64,000 nt of DNA from CAWDMC01 sp963803295 (GTDB taxonomy: Bacteria > Acidobacteriota > Terriglobia > UBA7540), in NCBI GenBank assembly GCA_963803295.1, contig CAWDMC010000012.1:62001-126000 (forward strand). The letters are read 5' to 3'. Positions 55,321-64,000 of this stretch are shown one piece after another. Numbering within the stretch: position 1 is the first letter of the stretch; each line of letters starts with the position of its first letter. Under the pieces are notes generated by a model, which searched no databases, had not been told where the DNA came from, and worked only from the letters and a program-made list of their open reading frames with translations. Both the position numbers and the translations under genes were made by a program.

Positions 55321-55690
55321 ATGGGACACCTGGCACCACACGATGTGATGACGATGTTCTTGGCCTTGGCGGAATCCGCTGGGCGGCGGCAAGGTGGTTG
55401 GCGAGCTCGGCGTCAAGCTGGGCAAGATTCCGTCTTGGGATGAGATCCTAGCGGGTATCGTCCTCGGCCCAACCGTGCCGGCGCACTCTCGCTCCGCGCG
55501 TTCAGGCATGGCCCTTACTCCGGCGGGGACCATAGCGGTTATTCTGGATGCCGTTGCAACATGGGCCATCGGGGCCGTGTTCGTTTCTGTTGACGGCGGG
55601 CCCAGGTTGACCTCACCGGCGGTCTTTCGGCAAGGCAAGACAGCACTGCTAGTCGGCAGCTCCGGAGTCGTCGTTCTCATACTCTGAGGC
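55321..55690 (+). pseudogene. N-terminal part of a Kef-type cation/proton antiporter
   Basis: The ATG at 55321 opens GHLAPHDVMTMFLALA; after a +1 shift the frame continues NPLGGGKVVGELGVKLGK, IPSWDEILAGIVLGPTV, the first helices of Kef-type antiporters. It goes on with AVILDAVATWAIGAVFV and VFRQGKTALLVGSSGVVV, then stops. Missing are all later helices. It aligns with the first third of an antiporter; its possible C-terminal half is at 56692. Confidence 0.72.
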
Positions 55691-55844
55691 TCTCGTTCGG
55701 GGGCCTCCTCTATCCCGCGATTCCTGCGCATCGAGCCCGAGGCGGATCACCTGGTGTAATCGCGCTGTTTGAAGGCTACCGCGAACTATGAATTTCCGAA
55801 TTGCCCGTAATTGCCAGGAGGAGGTTCTGATGGTATCTCAACCT

Positions 55845-56500
55845 CTTGGCGGCACCGACCTGGGATTCGTTGTGTCCGCGCTGCGGTCGTCAACGAAGTA
55901 TCGGCCGGATTGCTGTTCTCGGCTGAGTGTGCCGGGTGCGGTCATCAGGCCTCGGTTACAACTCGGACCATTCCAGCACATGGGTAGGCCTTGCGCTGTG
56001 GTCGGGCCATGTGGTGGGCGACCGCCCAACGGTGTGGCTTGAGGCTGAGCGTCTGGGCACGGGGAGTTACGATAAGCTTGGACGTGGCTCCATAAGCTGC
56101 AGGCGGGCACCGGTTGGCCCGGCGGGATGCTGGCACGGGACCGTAGACCGTGGACGAGACCTACCTGGGCGGATTGAGGAACATGCGGGTAGCCGGGAAG
56201 CCGTAGGCGAACGCCTATCATCGTGGCCGAATCCAGAAGGTGGACGGGGCATTGCGGGAGCGTATCCGCGAGACATCCGTCAGATTGTAACCAACGTCTT
56301 GTCGGCCAGCCTTTCTTCTTCATCAGCATCGGTTTGAACTGGGCCAGTACTGTCCGACACCAATTGTCGGCTATCGGCCTTTGGAGAAGAAGGGCTACCA
56401 ACACAGTGGTTACGGCCTGCGTGGTGGGCAAGATTCTCGTCCGAATTGATGCCGGGCGCGGCGCGGCGTATGGACCGCGCATTGTTAAGACGGTGGCATA
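55845..56500 (+). pseudogene. IS1595 (ISXO2-like) transposase, heavily decayed
   Basis: Pieces in three frames on the plus strand: a zinc-ribbon-like CPRCG and CAGCGHQASVTT; RAMWWATAQ; LGTGSYDKL; the first catalytic block VDETYLGG at 56150 (the DDE Asp); and late on RPLEKKGYQHSGY. These follow the ISXO2 order, where the family reads AMWHVTNQK, LGLGSYHTAW and VEVDETYVGG. Stops and shifts interrupt it many times, so it is dead. It sits between two pieces of what seems one antiporter gene. Confidence 0.68.
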
Positions 56501-56691
56501 GGACCCATGAATGCGCGTACGAAGCGCCATGGACAATTATCCTGGACGACTTCTCGTTTTGCAATATGGGCTGATCCGCGAGCCGAAGTTCGTGGCTTGG
56601 TGTTCATCCGGCTGGTTACTTAGCAGGCGGTCAACGTAGAACCGATGCCTTACGCCTGAATCATGCCAGGGCGCCGTAGACGACCACAACA

Positions 56692-57135
56692 TTGGGAGGA
56701 CCTGAGTTTCAAGGGGAGACCTATATCCCGGAATTCACATCGACCACACGGCACGGGGTGCTGCGCGAGTTGTGCGAATTAGCCGCACCCGCGGCCGGTT
56801 GCCCGGCCCAGCAACTGTTCCGGCTGGTGGTGAGCCATGAGATGATCAGTTCCAGCGGCTGGAATGACCGCGTGGCCGTTCCCAATGCGCGAGTGGAGGG
56901 ACTCGCCAAACCGGTCGTTGCCGTGGGCTTTTCACGGGAGGGCATCGATTTCAACGCCCGCGATGGCAAGGTAGCGCGGCTGGTGATGCTTATCCTTACA
57001 GGTGACGATCAATCGCAGCTTGACCTGCTCTCGAATGCCGGCGAACTCTTTGGCCGCCGGGAGACAATCGATCAGGTGATGAGCGCGCACAGCTCTGTGG
57101 AATTTATGGCGGCGCTGAACGCACCCGTGAGATGA
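56692..57135 (+). pseudogene. EIIA-like C-terminal piece of the broken antiporter
   Basis: 147 residues of PTS EIIA type-2 fold: YIPEFTSTTRHGVLRELCEL, AQQLFRLVVSHEMISSSGWN, DRVAVPNARVEGLAKPVVAV and ARLVMLILTGDDQSQLDLLS. In EIIA proteins the phospho-histidine lies in a VAxPHxR motif; here that residue is Asn (VAVPNAR), so it could not be phosphorylated. Kef antiporters fused to this EIIA domain are known in several phyla, and the N-terminal antiporter piece lies 1 kb upstream on the same strand, so these are most likely two ends of one gene. It opens with a weak TTG start; an independent small gene is the alternative. Confidence 0.65.
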
Positions 57136-57163
57136 TTCTCGCCGAAGTGGCGACTTCAGCACG

Positions 57164-57202
57164 ACCCCCTGGACCCCTCCTCGGAGGAGGTGGGGGGGTC
57201 GC
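57164..57202. terminator. GC-rich hairpin after the antiporter remnant
   Basis: ACCCCTCCTCGGAGGAGGTGGGG: a long G/C-rich stem centred on TCGGA. There is no clean T-run, so it is either a terminator or a repeat. Confidence 0.4.
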
Positions 57203-57340
57203 ACCAAATCCTCTCCCTGCTAAGGAGGGGGTTAGGCTTGGTTGGATTTGATCGAGTCGTGGCAAGTCAAATGGACGTCTGGTTACGAGAGTTGATGCGC
57301 AGTCGATTATGTTGCTGGGTTTAGAACTAGAGGATATTCC

Positions 57341-59413
57341 ATGAAACCTACACCCCAATTCATCCTCGCGGCTCGAACGCTTTTCTTTTTGCTGCTGGCG
57401 GTGCGCCTTTTATCACCGTCTGGATCGTTCCGTTTCGCCGCCGGGTCCGACGTTGGTCCTGATCCGCGAGCAGCCGATGCCGGTCCGGTGGACGATTGGC
57501 CGTTTTACGGTCATGATGCCGGCGGGATGCGCTATTCGCCCCTTACGGAGATCAACCGCGACAATGTAGCTCAACTCAAGGTCGCCTGGACTTATCATAC
57601 CGGCGACATCTCGGATGGTACCGGCGACCGCCGCCGCAGTGGCTTCGAGACAACGCCGATCCTGGTGGACGGCACCCTCTATTTTTCCACCCCGTTCAAC
57701 CGCGTAATCGCCCTTGATCCGCAGACCGGCGCCGAGCGCTGGGCCTACGATCCCAAATCCAATCTGAGCTGGAACTACGGGGACGGACTAATCAACCGGG
57801 GCGTCGCCACCTGGCTCGATCCTGCACGCCCGGCCAGACAGCCGTGCCGCCGCCGCATCTTCGAAGCCACGGTGGACGCCCGCCTGGTCGGGCTCGATGC
57901 CGCCACCGGCAAACCCTGCGCGGACTTCGGCACAGGCGGCGAGGTGAGCCTTCGGGACGTCCCCCGCTACCACGACGGCTGGTACCACATGACCTCGCCG
58001 CCGGCAGTGATCGACGACATCGTGGTGGTGGGCTCAGCCGTCGACGACAATACCAGGATGGACATGGCAAGCGGCGTCGTTCGTGCGTACGACGCGCGCA
58101 GCGGCGCCCTGCGCTGGAAGTGGGATCCGATCCCGCCCAATCCTTCTAGTGCCGCGGCGCCTGAGCCGGGCAGCAGCTGGCGGAGCGGCGCGGCGAACGC
58201 CTGGTCTATCATTTCGGTCGATCCTGAGCGCCACCTGGTCTTTGTCCCCACGGGCAGCGCCAGTCCTGACTTTTACGGGGGATCGCGGCTGGGTGACAAC
58301 AAGTGGGCGGACTCGGTGGTGGCACTCCACGCTGATACCGGCGAACTGGCCTGGGGATTTCAGCTCGTCCACCACAATCTCTGGGACTACGACACCGCTT
58401 CCCCACCGCTGCTGGCTAAGGTGCGGCACGACGGCCGCGACCTTCCCGTCGTGATCCAGGGCAACAAGACGGGCTTTATTTATGTGCTCAACCGCGACAC
58501 CGGCAAACCCGTTTTCCCCGTAGAGGAGCGCCCCGTGCCCCAAAGTGATGTTCCCGGTGAGCACACATCGCCCACGCAACCATTTCCCTCCGCGCCACCG
58601 CCCGTCACCGCCCAGACTCTCAAGGCTGACGAGGCTTTTGGACTGACTCCGGGCGACCGCGAAACCTGCCGGAAGTATTTGAGTGGGATACGCAGTTCGG
58701 GCATATTCACGCCGCCCGGCCTCGAGCCCACTCTGGCCATGCCAGGCTTCCTCGGTGGCATGAACTGGAGCGGCTATGCCTTTGACCCGCAGCGGCAATT
58801 GCTCCTGGTGAACACCAGCAACCTTCCCTTCGTAGTGAAGCTGATCCCTCGCGACCAGTTCATGGCCGCCAGGAAGAACGGGCCGCAAGGCCAATATACG
58901 GAGCAGATCGGCTCTCCCTACGGCATGTACCGCAATGTTCTCTTCTCGCCAACCGGTCTGCCTTGCGGACCGCCACCCTGGGGCCAGTTGACCGCCGTCG
59001 ACATGACCGCGGGTAAAATCCGCTGGCAGGTGCCGCTCGGTTCGATGCGTGACGTGACCACCAACTGCGCCCTATGCCATGGAAGCGGCGGTACGGCGAC
59101 GACCATGCCTGTCCCGGATCCCAATGCGCCGAAGCTTCCCGATACCTCGGGATCCGCCACGATCGGCGGCCCCATCGTGACCGCGGGTGGACTGGTCTTC
59201 ATTGCCAGCACCACCGACCCTCACATTCGGGCCTTTGACGTGGAGACGGGCAAGGAACTCTGGAAGGCACCGCTACCAGCCAGCGCCCACGCCACGCCAA
59301 TGACCTTCCGCTTGCAGAATGGCAAACAATACCTGGTGATCGCCGCAGGCGGACATCCGCAAATCCGAGAGGAGAAACAGAGCGATTCGCTGGTGGCTTT
59401 CGCCCTGCCATAG
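57341..59413 (+). CDS. PQQ-dependent dehydrogenase with embedded CxxCH
   Basis: 690 residues. A hydrophobic N-terminal segment (about residues 9-28) is followed by an eight-bladed propeller with W-motifs, the DWPFYGHDAGGMRYSPLTEI opening, NYGDGLINRGVATWLDP, and HHNLWDYDTASPPLL. The family resembles quinoprotein glucose dehydrogenases that oxidise sugars in the periplasm. Near residue 576 it has NCALCHGSGG, a CxxCH heme-c motif in a roughly 45-residue insert just before the usual GGPIVTAGGLVFIAST block. A complete cytochrome domain would be longer, so heme binding is unproven. It is a single-gene unit. Confidence 0.85.
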   Translation: MKPTPQFILAARTLFFLLLAVRLLSPSGSFRFAAGSDVGPDPRAADAGPVDDWPFYGHDAGGMRYSPLTEINRDNVAQLKVAWTYHTGDISDGTGDRRRSGFETTPILVDGTLYFSTPFNRVIALDPQTGAERWAYDPKSNLSWNYGDGLINRGVATWLDPARPARQPCRRRIFEATVDARLVGLDAATGKPCADFGTGGEVSLRDVPRYHDGWYHMTSPPAVIDDIVVVGSAVDDNTRMDMASGVVRAYDARSGALRWKWDPIPPNPSSAAAPEPGSSWRSGAANAWSIISVDPERHLVFVPTGSASPDFYGGSRLGDNKWADSVVALHADTGELAWGFQLVHHNLWDYDTASPPLLAKVRHDGRDLPVVIQGNKTGFIYVLNRDTGKPVFPVEERPVPQSDVPGEHTSPTQPFPSAPPPVTAQTLKADEAFGLTPGDRETCRKYLSGIRSSGIFTPPGLEPTLAMPGFLGGMNWSGYAFDPQRQLLLVNTSNLPFVVKLIPRDQFMAARKNGPQGQYTEQIGSPYGMYRNVLFSPTGLPCGPPPWGQLTAVDMTAGKIRWQVPLGSMRDVTTNCALCHGSGGTATTMPVPDPNAPKLPDTSGSATIGGPIVTAGGLVFIASTTDPHIRAFDVETGKELWKAPLPASAHATPMTFRLQNGKQYLVIAAGGHPQIREEKQSDSLVAFALP

Positions 59414-59491
59414 TCGGCGAACAAGGGCGAACCGAGGAACCTTTGTCGATTCTTCCCGAACTGCCGTTCGACGTCTGATCGGACGGTGCGA

Positions 59492-61135
59492 TCATGGCAA
59501 CGCGGAAACTTCGAGTACTCGAGTTCCCCAATTCGCGAACCGATCCGGGGTCTGGCGCGCGACTGGCGGAATGTACTCAGTGGCGAGCCAAAAGCCCAAG
59601 CCACCGAAAGGATCGAGGACGGCGAACGAATAATCTCCCCAGCGGGTTGCGGTACGATCGTAGGGACCCGAGCCCAGAGCAGCTACCTTCACAGGTCCAA
59701 AGGAGCGCTGCCTGGGAGACAAGACCGAATAAGCGACGCTGGGGTAGAAACTCGCACCCGAGAGCGTCATGACTACCGCGGCCGTGCCAAACGGGCTTGC
59801 CTGGAGGGCCGGGTACAAAAGGTAGTTACCCGAGGAAGCGATATATCCTTGACGTTTCACCTCAGCGCTCATAAGGCGTTCGTGCCGCAATTGGGGTGCA
59901 ATCTGGAACCAGGCAATGCCTGCGCGCACGTCGGTGTCGTGCGAGGGGGTCAGGATGGTGTCGAGCGCGCCCCAAAGGCTGCCGTTCATGAACTGAACCT
60001 GCTGCATGCGATCGTCGCCCGAGTCCAGTTGGCTGCCTGACCCGCGCTGAACCGCGCCGGGTGGTACGCCGTAGGTCTCTGACGCAATGACCAATCTGGA
60101 CAGGTGAGGCGTACCGCCAAATCGAACCGATTCCCCACCGGTAAGAGCCCACACGCCAATCCGATTGTCGAAGGTTCCGTAAGGATCGAGGGAAGTTAGA
60201 AAATACTCGGCATCGGCATCACCGTAAGTAAGGGCCGGTTGCACCGAAAAAGCAAGTGTTCCCCCAATTCTCAGGTTATCAAAATGCACGAAGTGAGCAG
60301 GGAGCCCCCGCACAAGATCGCGCTTGGCGATGGCGTAAATCTGGGCGCCATTGGTTCGCGGTCCCAGAATCGAGAACTCGTTGGTGCTGATATACAGGTT
60401 ATCCTCGTCAATGCCGAGCAACGGTTGATCGCCAAAGCACGGGCAGCCTGGGTGCGAGGGCGTTCCTTTGCCTCCGGCATCCGTGTTATCGAGGTGATAG
60501 ACGGTCCAAGGTGTGGTCGGATCACCGGACGAGTTCACGGCGATATCGGTGCGGCCTTTACTGTTGTCGCTGCTGATAAAGAGAATCGTGGCAAACCACG
60601 TATTTGTAGCCGAATCGAAGTGACAGCGCGGATCGCTGGTGTATTCCCTCAATCCTTCGCCAAAGAGGACGTTGACATTGAACGGTCCGGCGATCACCGA
60701 ACCATCAGGACGAAAGATGCTGAACGCCGAATTGACGGGTTCCACGACAAAACCGTTGCCAACACAGAGGCCTTGGTCGGGCGGCTCAAACTCGGCGCCG
60801 AAATTGGTGACAGCGCTATCGAGACTGCTTACGCCGTTGAAGTTCCTCAGCAGACGGCCAGGACGAAAGCTATCCAGTGGCGCGGGCTCCACCAGCGGTG
60901 CCTGACTCGGCACAGCCAAAGCTGTATGCGGCGTATGGATCCGACGGGTGCCTTTCGGGCGCAAATGAGCTGGGGCTGTGGCCATGGAACCTGAAATCAA
61001 GGGCTGTCGTAACGGATTCACCGTTCCCACCGGCGTGAGGATGCCCCGGGTGGCGCGCGCAGGGGGCGTCTGAGACAGAGACAATATGGGGAAGAGTAGC
61101 ACGGCGCAGAGCATGAGGGTTCCCGGACGTCGCAT
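59492..61135 (-). CDS. Secreted protein of unknown function, propeller-like
   Basis: From the ATG at 61135 (an upstream ATG at 61147 adds four residues): 547 residues with a signal peptide (residues 5-22, GTLMLCAVLLFPILSLSQ). Many strand-turn patterns with EPPDQGLCVGNGFVVEPVNS, FATILFISSDNSKGRTDIAV, YLSTNEFS-type blades (here LYISTNEFSILG) and RWGDYSFAVLDPFGGLGFWL. GDYS followed by DP near the end recalls repeated blades in acidobacterial and other secreted sialidase-like proteins. No catalytic motif is clear. It converges on the PQQ dehydrogenase gene. Confidence 0.55.
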   Translation of the reverse strand: MRRPGTLMLCAVLLFPILSLSQTPPARATRGILTPVGTVNPLRQPLISGSMATAPAHLRPKGTRRIHTPHTALAVPSQAPLVEPAPLDSFRPGRLLRNFNGVSSLDSAVTNFGAEFEPPDQGLCVGNGFVVEPVNSAFSIFRPDGSVIAGPFNVNVLFGEGLREYTSDPRCHFDSATNTWFATILFISSDNSKGRTDIAVNSSGDPTTPWTVYHLDNTDAGGKGTPSHPGCPCFGDQPLLGIDEDNLYISTNEFSILGPRTNGAQIYAIAKRDLVRGLPAHFVHFDNLRIGGTLAFSVQPALTYGDADAEYFLTSLDPYGTFDNRIGVWALTGGESVRFGGTPHLSRLVIASETYGVPPGAVQRGSGSQLDSGDDRMQQVQFMNGSLWGALDTILTPSHDTDVRAGIAWFQIAPQLRHERLMSAEVKRQGYIASSGNYLLYPALQASPFGTAAVVMTLSGASFYPSVAYSVLSPRQRSFGPVKVAALGSGPYDRTATRWGDYSFAVLDPFGGLGFWLATEYIPPVARQTPDRFANWGTRVLEVSALP

Positions 61136-61381
61136 TCGAACCTCCACTGATTCTATTGACCTAAAAGGGTGAGGACGAACTTATCATTCGCGGGGGACAA
61201 TCGTCAAGATAAAGCCAACCGCCGGGACCCGCTTTCACTGGTTCCATGTTCCTTCCTATTCACGGGAGCTTCAGATCGATACAAGGGCTGCAGCCTCTGT
61301 ACGGACCTTCGGCATTCGACGAACGGCGGACCCGCCCAGAGGTGGCCTGCACAGAGGTCAGGTTAGAGTCGGATCGCCGGG

Positions 61382-62542
61382 CTACCGATCGAACTTCTGC
61401 GGCTTCCGGGCCTCCCAGCCTGGCTTGAACAAGGGCATAAAGTGCTCCGGCCGGTACGGGTGTTTGACGATTTCGTCGAGGTTGAGGTCGACGCCAAGGC
61501 CCGGAGCAACCGGCACGTCGATGTAGCCATCGACCACCTTCACTGGCGGAGTTATGATCTCCGCCTCCCAAGGTTCATTGAATTCATCGAAGATCTCGTG
61601 AATGAAGAAGTTCGGCAATGAGGCGTTCAGTTGCACGCAAGCAGCTGAACAGATTGGGCCCTGAGCGCTATGAGGCGCAACCATGCCGTAGTGGGCGTCG
61701 ACCATGTCCGCGATTTTGCGCGTTGCAAAAAGGCCGCCGACGTTGAGCGGTTCGGGCTGGTAAATGCTCACAACATCGTACTTGAGCAGCTCGGCAAATT
61801 GCTGCTTGTTCGAGAAGCTCTCTCCGGTGGCGATCGGGACAGGACTGCGGCGGGCGACCTCCACCATGGCGGAGATATTGGTGTGAGGAATGGGCTCCTC
61901 GAACCAAGCCGGACGAAACGGCGCCATGGCTTTCGCCAGTTCCAGAGCCGTCGCCACGTTGAAGCGGCAGTGCCCTTCAACAAGGATGTCCACCCGAGGT
62001 CCGACGGCGGATCGCACCGCCCCTATGATGTCGATCGATAGACCGAATTCATAGCTGGACAGCGTGCGCCAGCCGCTCCCAAAGGGATCGAACTTGAGCG
62101 CGGTGTAGCCGCGATCAGCCACGACCTTGGCCTTCTCGGCAAAGGATTCGGGAGTTCGTGGTCCGCGGTACCAGCCATTGGCGTAAGCGCGGAGTCTTTC
62201 GTGATATCGTCCGCCCCAAAAATTGTAGATCGGCTGATTCGAGGCCTTGCCCACGATGTCCCAACAGGCAATCTCGATGGCGGCGACGGCACACATGTGG
62301 ATCTGCCCGCCTTCGGAAAATACGTCACGAATCAGACGTTGGGAAAGGGTCTCGATCTGGGTGGGATCCATTCCCAGGATCAGCGGCTTCAGTTCGTGGA
62401 TGGCGGTCTCGATGGTCTTCGAGAACATTTGCAGCGAGCCCTCGCCGATACCATAGAGGCCCTCATCGGTGTGGACCTTCGTAAAGAGCCAGTTCTTCCA
62501 GGGATTTCCCACCAGCCAGGTGTCAATTTTGGTGATTCGCAT
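61382..62542 (-). CDS. Enolase-superfamily sugar-acid dehydratase (DgoD-like)
   Basis: 386 residues. The capping domain (ITKIDTWLVGNPWKNWLFTK, TDEGLYGIGEGSL) is followed by the barrel with VRSAVGPRVDILVEGHCRFN (metal-ligand strand, Glu), AWFEEPIPHTN (second Glu), PIATGESF (third Glu) and GMVAPHSAQGP (catalytic His). This suits D-galactonate or related acid dehydratases of the mandelate racemase group. The exact substrate is not readable. It is downstream of the glycosidase-like gene on the same strand with 48 bases between, so probably the same operon. Confidence 0.85.
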   Translation of the reverse strand: MRITKIDTWLVGNPWKNWLFTKVHTDEGLYGIGEGSLQMFSKTIETAIHELKPLILGMDPTQIETLSQRLIRDVFSEGGQIHMCAVAAIEIACWDIVGKASNQPIYNFWGGRYHERLRAYANGWYRGPRTPESFAEKAKVVADRGYTALKFDPFGSGWRTLSSYEFGLSIDIIGAVRSAVGPRVDILVEGHCRFNVATALELAKAMAPFRPAWFEEPIPHTNISAMVEVARRSPVPIATGESFSNKQQFAELLKYDVVSIYQPEPLNVGGLFATRKIADMVDAHYGMVAPHSAQGPICSAACVQLNASLPNFFIHEIFDEFNEPWEAEIITPPVKVVDGYIDVPVAPGLGVDLNLDEIVKHPYRPEHFMPLFKPGWEARKPQKFDR

Positions 62543-62590
62543 AGTTATCCTCTTCCGAGTTCACCTTTCGGCTTTCTCCGGTCCGGTCGA

Positions 62591-64000
62591 TCACAAAAAC
62601 CATTTGTGCTCGACCTCCTTACCTTTGTATTTGGGATGCCGGGGCTCTTCCTCGATCCAACTGATGTCCATCCTTTGCTGTTTCCTTTTATGAAACAGGT
62701 CCATGAATTGCTTTTGCTGCGCGGGCGTCATGTCTCCGATGCCAATGTAGTCTCCAAATCCGTTGGAGATCGGCAGCGGAGCATTAAAGGTCTCAACCGC
62801 ATAACGGCTCTGCTCGAAACGCTGGACGTCCCACCAATTGCATGACCATAGCACATTGCGGTAGTTAGGGAAGAGTCCATACGACCAGCCGGAGATTGTA
62901 CAGGCCATATCCTGATATGTCCCATGAGCGACGAGACAATAGGGGACCCCCGCCTCGTAAGGCTGAAAGGCGCCGATGTCATCAGAAGCTAGGAAAGCCA
63001 GTTGCGGGCTGAAGCTGGCCACCGTCGCAGCCACTTCCTTTACCAAGGTCATCATGCCGCGGCTGGCATAGCCGGGAGCCGCAGCGGGTCCAAGGTCATT
63101 CGGACCGACCGTGAAGGTTTCGTCCCAAACGAAACCGTCCACCTCTTTGCCATATTCGTCAAGCAAGGCCTGGATGTAACGCAGATAGAACTTTCTCACT
63201 TCCGGATGCAGGGGGTTCTGGGCATACGTCTTTCCTTTGGTGTCCGGACCTTCCCAACCACCCCAATGCAACACTTTGCTGGGATCGTAGACCTCCTTGA
63301 CGCCATCACAGCCATTGATGCCGTCAGCATAGTAGATTCCTACCCGGAATCCCTTCTGCTTGGCGTAGCGGATTCGCCGGTGCATATCCTCGATCGACAT
63401 CGGCACCGGTCGCGTCGCCGCCACCGCGTCCTTGGGAAAGACAAGGCCCGATTCGCGGTCCGGGGCGTCAGGCAACGACTGGTAGAACGAGCTTGCGGCA
63501 TTGGGAAAGGCGGTCCATTCTTTCAGCAGCGCGCTCTTGCGCCAGTCGAAGGCGTAGTGGCCGACGTAGTCATACCATCCGTGCAATGCCAGGAACACTT
63601 TGGCGCGATCCTCGGGGGCAACCAGCTTTTCGAGTGCATCGATGTCGCTGAACCAGCCGCGCCCGTTCTTGCTGAGATAGTCGTAGTCCACCATGGCCAC
63701 TTCGTGCAGCCAGTCCGGCCCCGGCTTTACGTCAGCGAGTGAAGTTGCGTAAAAAGCCTGCATGGCGCCTTCCGCGCCGCCTCGATGCAGGGCGGTGTAT
63801 ACTCGCCGTTCCTCCTTTTGGACGCCGATCTCCCCGGAATACGCGCAGTTGAATTCGCCGCCCTTCTGCCCGTGGGCGAGACTGAAATACGACGTGAATA
63901 AGGGGTCCGCGCAATGCGTTAAACGCAAGCCGTCTTCGTCCGCGTACTCATCCACCATGGGGATCGCCAGGATTTGCACCCTGCCGACAGCATTTTTGTA
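62591..64000 (-). CDS. Putative TIM-barrel glycosidase-like protein (runs off the right edge)
   Basis: At least 470 residues with the N-terminus outside the window; the frame stays open to the last base, and the GTG at 63979 is internal. Barrel-like sequence: GFRVGIYYADGINGCDGVKE, YIQALLDEYGKEVDGFVWDE (candidate acidic residues), and SRGMMTLVKEVAATV, then LAFLASDDIGAFQPYEAGVP. This resembles GH-like proteins of the GHL type; no family can be fixed. With the dehydratase next to it, the pair may break down a sugar-acid containing glycan. Confidence 0.6.
   Translation of the reverse strand, partial: YKNAVGRVQILAIPMVDEYADEDGLRLTHCADPLFTSYFSLAHGQKGGEFNCAYSGEIGVQKEERRVYTALHRGGAEGAMQAFYATSLADVKPGPDWLHEVAMVDYDYLSKNGRGWFSDIDALEKLVAPEDRAKVFLALHGWYDYVGHYAFDWRKSALLKEWTAFPNAASSFYQSLPDAPDRESGLVFPKDAVAATRPVPMSIEDMHRRIRYAKQKGFRVGIYYADGINGCDGVKEVYDPSKVLHWGGWEGPDTKGKTYAQNPLHPEVRKFYLRYIQALLDEYGKEVDGFVWDETFTVGPNDLGPAAAPGYASRGMMTLVKEVAATVASFSPQLAFLASDDIGAFQPYEAGVPYCLVAHGTYQDMACTISGWSYGLFPNYRNVLWSCNWWDVQRFEQSRYAVETFNAPLPISNGFGDYIGIGDMTPAQQKQFMDLFHKRKQQRMDISWIEEEPRHPKYKGKEVEHKWFL

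Overview
The window most likely comes from an acidobacterium (Acidobacteriota, Terriglobia-like). Base composition is moderately GC-rich. Gram-negative envelope genes are present (Kdo transferase WaaA, two class A penicillin-binding proteins, a PilT-type ATPase). There is also a von Willebrand protein of the kind expanded in Acidobacteria, SBBP-repeat remnants, a PQQ dehydrogenase and many small dispersed palindromes. This placement is inferred from gene content; no rRNA or tRNA gene was seen.

Layout. 1-3.7 kb: start of a class A PBP gene (runs off the left edge), a trans-sulfuration PLP enzyme, and purB. 3.8-10.1 kb: a WalJ-type metallo-hydrolase, a Uma2-family nuclease, waaA, a family 4 glycosyltransferase and asnB, i.e. 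surface glycan genes. 10.2-14.0 kb: an intact DUF433/DUF5615 toxin-antitoxin-like pair between two direct repeats, then an alpha/alpha-toroid protein whose last codons come from a telomere-like CCCTAA tract, then a PilT-like ATPase. 14.0-18.4 kb: acyl-CoA carboxylase carboxyltransferase, a small membrane protein and a divergent GH36 enzyme. 18.6-20.2 kb: a hydrolase remnant and an IS630 element inactivated by a 4-bp duplication. 20.6-26.7 kb: gltBD. 26.9-29.8 kb: a graveyard of broken genes (SBBP protein, HigA antitoxin, Ig-like secreted protein, HicB and RHS-like scraps).

30.4-37.6 kb is a housekeeping block: rplU-rpmA-obgE-nadD-rsfS-rlmH behind a good sigma-70 promoter, then accD, folC and an acyltransferase. 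A cobO scrap and a collapsed hicAB are wedged between these genes. 37.6-42.5 kb: an SDR oxidoreductase, a LolA-like protein, hslVU and an FN3 lipoprotein. 42.5-45.5 kb: a thioredoxin-like protein divergent from a NarL-type two-component pair, with an 11-bp-periodic TCCCGCT array between them. 45.6-53.7 kb: a VWA protein, a MacB-type permease, a 60-residue protein, a TPR protein, an OB-fold protein, a broken DUF4265-like gene and a PBP1b-like enzyme. 54.4-57.1 kb: a thioredoxin-fold protein, then a Kef-type antiporter with an EIIA tail that appears to have been split by a now-decayed IS1595-family element. 57.3-64 kb: a PQQ dehydrogenase with an embedded CxxCH, a secreted protein of unknown function, an enolase-superfamily sugar-acid dehydratase and a glycosidase-like protein running off the right edge.

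The strongest overall pattern is contrast. Housekeeping genes are intact, while at least nine accessory loci carry frameshifts, nonsense codons or junctions, four of them toxin-antitoxin or transposon genes. I found no CRISPR array, prophage or clear new defence system. The best candidates for novelty are the 11-bp-phased array, the repeat-encoded C-terminus, the repeat-flanked toxin-antitoxin pair, the GH36 variant with an altered catalytic motif, and the heme-motif PQQ enzyme.
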